A stretch of DNA of 64,000 nt from a beta proteobacterium L13. GTDB taxonomy: Bacteria; Pseudomonadota; Gammaproteobacteria; Burkholderiales; Chromobacteriaceae. Below the pieces are notes generated by a model that was not told the origin of the DNA, did not search any database, and saw only the letters and a program-made list of their open reading frames with translations. The translations under genes and the position numbers were made by a program. The DNA lies in the NCBI GenBank assembly GCA_000335715.1, contig AMYZ01000006.1, positions 62,001-126,000 on the forward strand, written 5' to 3'. Positions 62,335 to 64,000 of the stretch are shown in pieces (within the stretch, counting starts at the first letter, position 1; every line of letters starts with the position of its first letter).

Positions 62335-62867
62335 CAAGGTGTCTCCTCAATATATTTCGACAGGTACAGGCTTTGCGCAATGACAAAGGCAATCATCAGG
62401 CCGAAGCCGCCAAACAGTTTGAAGCTCACCCAGGTTTCTTCGCTGAAGGTAAAGGCAACAAACAGGTTGATGCCACCCAAGGCCAGAAAAAAGGCCGCCC
62501 AAGCCAGATTCAGCTTTTTCCAGACTGTGTCAGGTAGCTGCAATTGGCTGCCCATCAGGCTCTTCATGCCGAAGCGGCCGGTAAGCTGGCCGATAATCAG
62601 GCCGCCGCCCATGAGCCAATACAGCACCGTGGGCTTCCACATGATGAAATGCTTGTCGTGCAGCAACAGCGTGGCGCCGCCCATGACAACAATCAGCCCG
62701 AGGCTGATCCACTGCATGGTTTCCACTTTTTTGTGTTTGAGCCAGGTCAGCGCCACCATGATGGTGGTAGCAGCAATGGCGATACCAGTGGCCAGGAACA
62801 TGTCCTTGGTCAGCCAGTAGCAACCAAAGAACAGGATGACTGGAAATAGGTCGGAGAGAAATTTCAT
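62334..62867 (-). CDS. yciB: YciB/IspZ family inner membrane septation protein
   Basis: 177 residues with about five membrane helices; [17 protein letters not shown] at the N terminus, [14 protein letters not shown], and [15 protein letters not shown] match YciB/IspZ. It is needed for normal septation and envelope integrity. First gene of yciB-yciI-bolA-parvulin-parvulin. Confidence 0.92.
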   Translation of the reverse strand: MKFLSDLFPVILFFGCYWLTKDMFLATGIAIAATTIMVALTWLKHKKVETMQWISLGLIVVMGGATLLLHDKHFIMWKPTVLYWLMGGGLIIGQLTGRFGMKSLMGSQLQLPDTVWKKLNLAWAAFFLALGGINLFVAFTFSEETWVSFKLFGGFGLMIAFVIAQSLYLSKYIEETP

Positions 62868-63170
62868 GTGCAGGATTATGGGGGCAGGCTAAATGCAAGA
62901 CAAGTGTGACAAAGGGGCGGGCTTTTCGTTCATTCGCCGTCAATCGTCGTAGTTGTGTGAGCTGTTGCTCAACTGTGCATCATTTAGGTTACAGCTATCG
63001 TGTGGCTGCTGTGCTGCGTCGTGCAGCGAAGTGAATGAATGACAAGGAAATTTTACGGCAGCGGCAGCGGCTGGGCTGGGGTTGTGCTGATTTCCTGCGC
63101 GCAAAATGCAGCCGGCACGCTATTATGGGCTGTTCGCCTGATTAATACGGCTTCAAGCTGGAGATCCATT
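62868..63170. other. Spacer between yciB and the DHH gene
   Basis: 303 bases holding the divergent promoters. A TATTAT hexamer at 63121-63126 is a possible -10 for the DHH gene, 45 bases before its ATG, but no good -35 was seen. No open frame or RNA gene that I can support. Confidence 0.5.
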
Positions 63171-64000
63171 ATGGCCTATGAAAAGTATCGTTTGGTAACC
63201 CGCAGTGACTTTGACGGTTTGGTCTGCGCAGTACTGCTTAATGAGCTGGACCTGATAGACGAGATCAAGTTTGTCCACCCGAAAGACATGCAGGAAGGCA
63301 AGGTAGAGATCACCAGCCGTGATATCACCACCAACCTGCCTTATGTGCCGGGTGCGTATCTGGCGTTTGACCATCATTTTTCCGAGACTTTGCGTAACAG
63401 TGGTGAAATCACCAACCATGTGATCGACCCGGATGCGCCGTCGGCTGCGCGCGTGGTGTACGACTACTACGGTGGCAAAGCGCGTTTTACCGGCATTAGC
63501 GACGACATGATGGAGGCGGTGGACAAAGCCGATGCCGCCCAGTTCAGCCGCGACGAGATCCTGGCGCCCAAAGACTGGGTATTACTGAACTACCTGATGG
63601 ACGCGCGCACGGGTCTGGGGCGTTTCCGCGAGTTCCGCATCAGCAACTACGCGCTGATGATGGATCTGATCCAGTACTGCCGTAACCATACTATCGAAGA
63701 AATTCTGGCTTTGCCTGATGTAAAAGAGCGGGTTGAGCTGTATTTCGAACACGAGGCCAAGGCGCGTGAACAGATCGAGCGCTGCGCTACAGTACACGGC
63801 AATCTGGTGGTGCTGGACCTGCGTGAGGAAGACTTGATCCACCCGATCAACCGCTTTGCCATCTACGCCATGTACCCGCAGTGCAATATTTCCATTCACG
63901 TATTGTGGGGGCTGAACAAGCAAAATACGGTATTTGCCACTGGTAAATCCATTCTGGACCGCAGTAGCAAAACCAATGTTGGTGCCTTGATGCTGGAGTA
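63171..64000 (+). CDS. DHH family phosphoesterase (exopolyphosphatase-like), 3' end outside window
   Basis: 277 residues are visible before the window ends; the frame stays open. VTRSDFDGLVCA (Asp-x-Asp) near the N terminus and the DHH motif in LAFDHHFSE (about 65), plus DKADAAQF, mark the DHH metal-dependent phosphoesterases. Members cleave polyphosphate, nanoRNA or cyclic dinucleotides; which applies here cannot be told. The ATG at 63171 has GGAG 6 bases upstream. Confidence 0.85.
   Translation, partial: MAYEKYRLVTRSDFDGLVCAVLLNELDLIDEIKFVHPKDMQEGKVEITSRDITTNLPYVPGAYLAFDHHFSETLRNSGEITNHVIDPDAPSAARVVYDYYGGKARFTGISDDMMEAVDKADAAQFSRDEILAPKDWVLLNYLMDARTGLGRFREFRISNYALMMDLIQYCRNHTIEEILALPDVKERVELYFEHEAKAREQIERCATVHGNLVVLDLREEDLIHPINRFAIYAMYPQCNISIHVLWGLNKQNTVFATGKSILDRSSKTNVGALMLE

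Overview
The window is about 64 kb of GC-rich, densely packed bacterial chromosome. No rRNA, tRNA, phage, IS transposase or CRISPR array is visible. Gene content suggests a beta-proteobacterium of the order Neisseriales, probably Chromobacteriaceae (Vogesella/Chromobacterium type). That placement is an inference from protein similarity to remembered families, not from a search. The points used are a spu-type putrescine module, a membrane-bound formate dehydrogenase, MotB and a YjfB motility protein, YhdP next to GlnE, an ispZ-yciI-bolA-parvulin cluster and a Zur/ZnuABC cluster.

Layout. 1-3.2 kb: putrescine catabolism (end of a gamma-glutamyl-GABA hydrolase, a gamma-glutamylpolyamine synthetase, putrescine aminotransferase). 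3.4-7.2 kb: motB without motA, a membrane-anchored methyltransferase, an HDOD protein and a SpoU rRNA methylase, closed by a terminator. 7.3-8.2 kb: a tandem GNAT. 8.3-14.6 kb (minus): formate dehydrogenase operon fdoGHI-fdhD-fdhE. It is divergent from a sigma-54 response regulator and histidine kinase (14.9-18.3 kb), with matching sigma-54 promoter and enhancer-like dyads in the gap. 18.3-19.3 kb: an inverted-repeat-bounded element and a previously hidden 55-aa gene. 19.3-25.5 kb: acyltransferase, DUF1415, cold-shock protein, Hpt/HD-GYP protein, PpnP, a K+ channel, a truncated Mpo1-like remnant and YegD. 25.6-35.2 kb (minus): DUF808, hydrolase, PhoH, Bcp, Smr, TrxB, then YbaN-like, TetR, WaaF, zinc finger, IlvE. 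35.3-44.1 kb: GlnE divergent from YhdP, then nitrilase and TldD. 44.1-51.4 kb: YbdK/MarR pair, MsrB, phosphatase, AEC transporter, dGTPase, MFS plus SufR-like regulator. 51.4-53.1 kb: AT-richer accessory stretch. 53.2-58.4 kb: two cytochromes c' and a Zur-controlled zinc uptake operon (zur, COG0523 GTPase, His-rich small membrane protein, znuCBA). 58.4-64 kb: SafE-like protein, enoyl-CoA hydratase, two parvulins, BolA, YciI, YciB/IspZ and the start of a DHH phosphoesterase.

The most striking signal is not a gene. A 10-bp word, GTTGGCCGCA (usually GGTTGGCCGCA), occurs about 40 times on both strands by hand count, where base composition predicts less than one. It lies in coding and intergenic DNA, and two inverted copies form a perfect palindromic transcription terminator at 22.8 kb. 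This is the behaviour of Neisseriaceae DNA uptake sequences, but the word is different. It may be an undescribed uptake or genome-signature sequence for this lineage.

Other notable points are the self-contained sigma-54 circuit for formate oxidation, the MITE-like element, and several small genes that ordinary length cut-offs miss.
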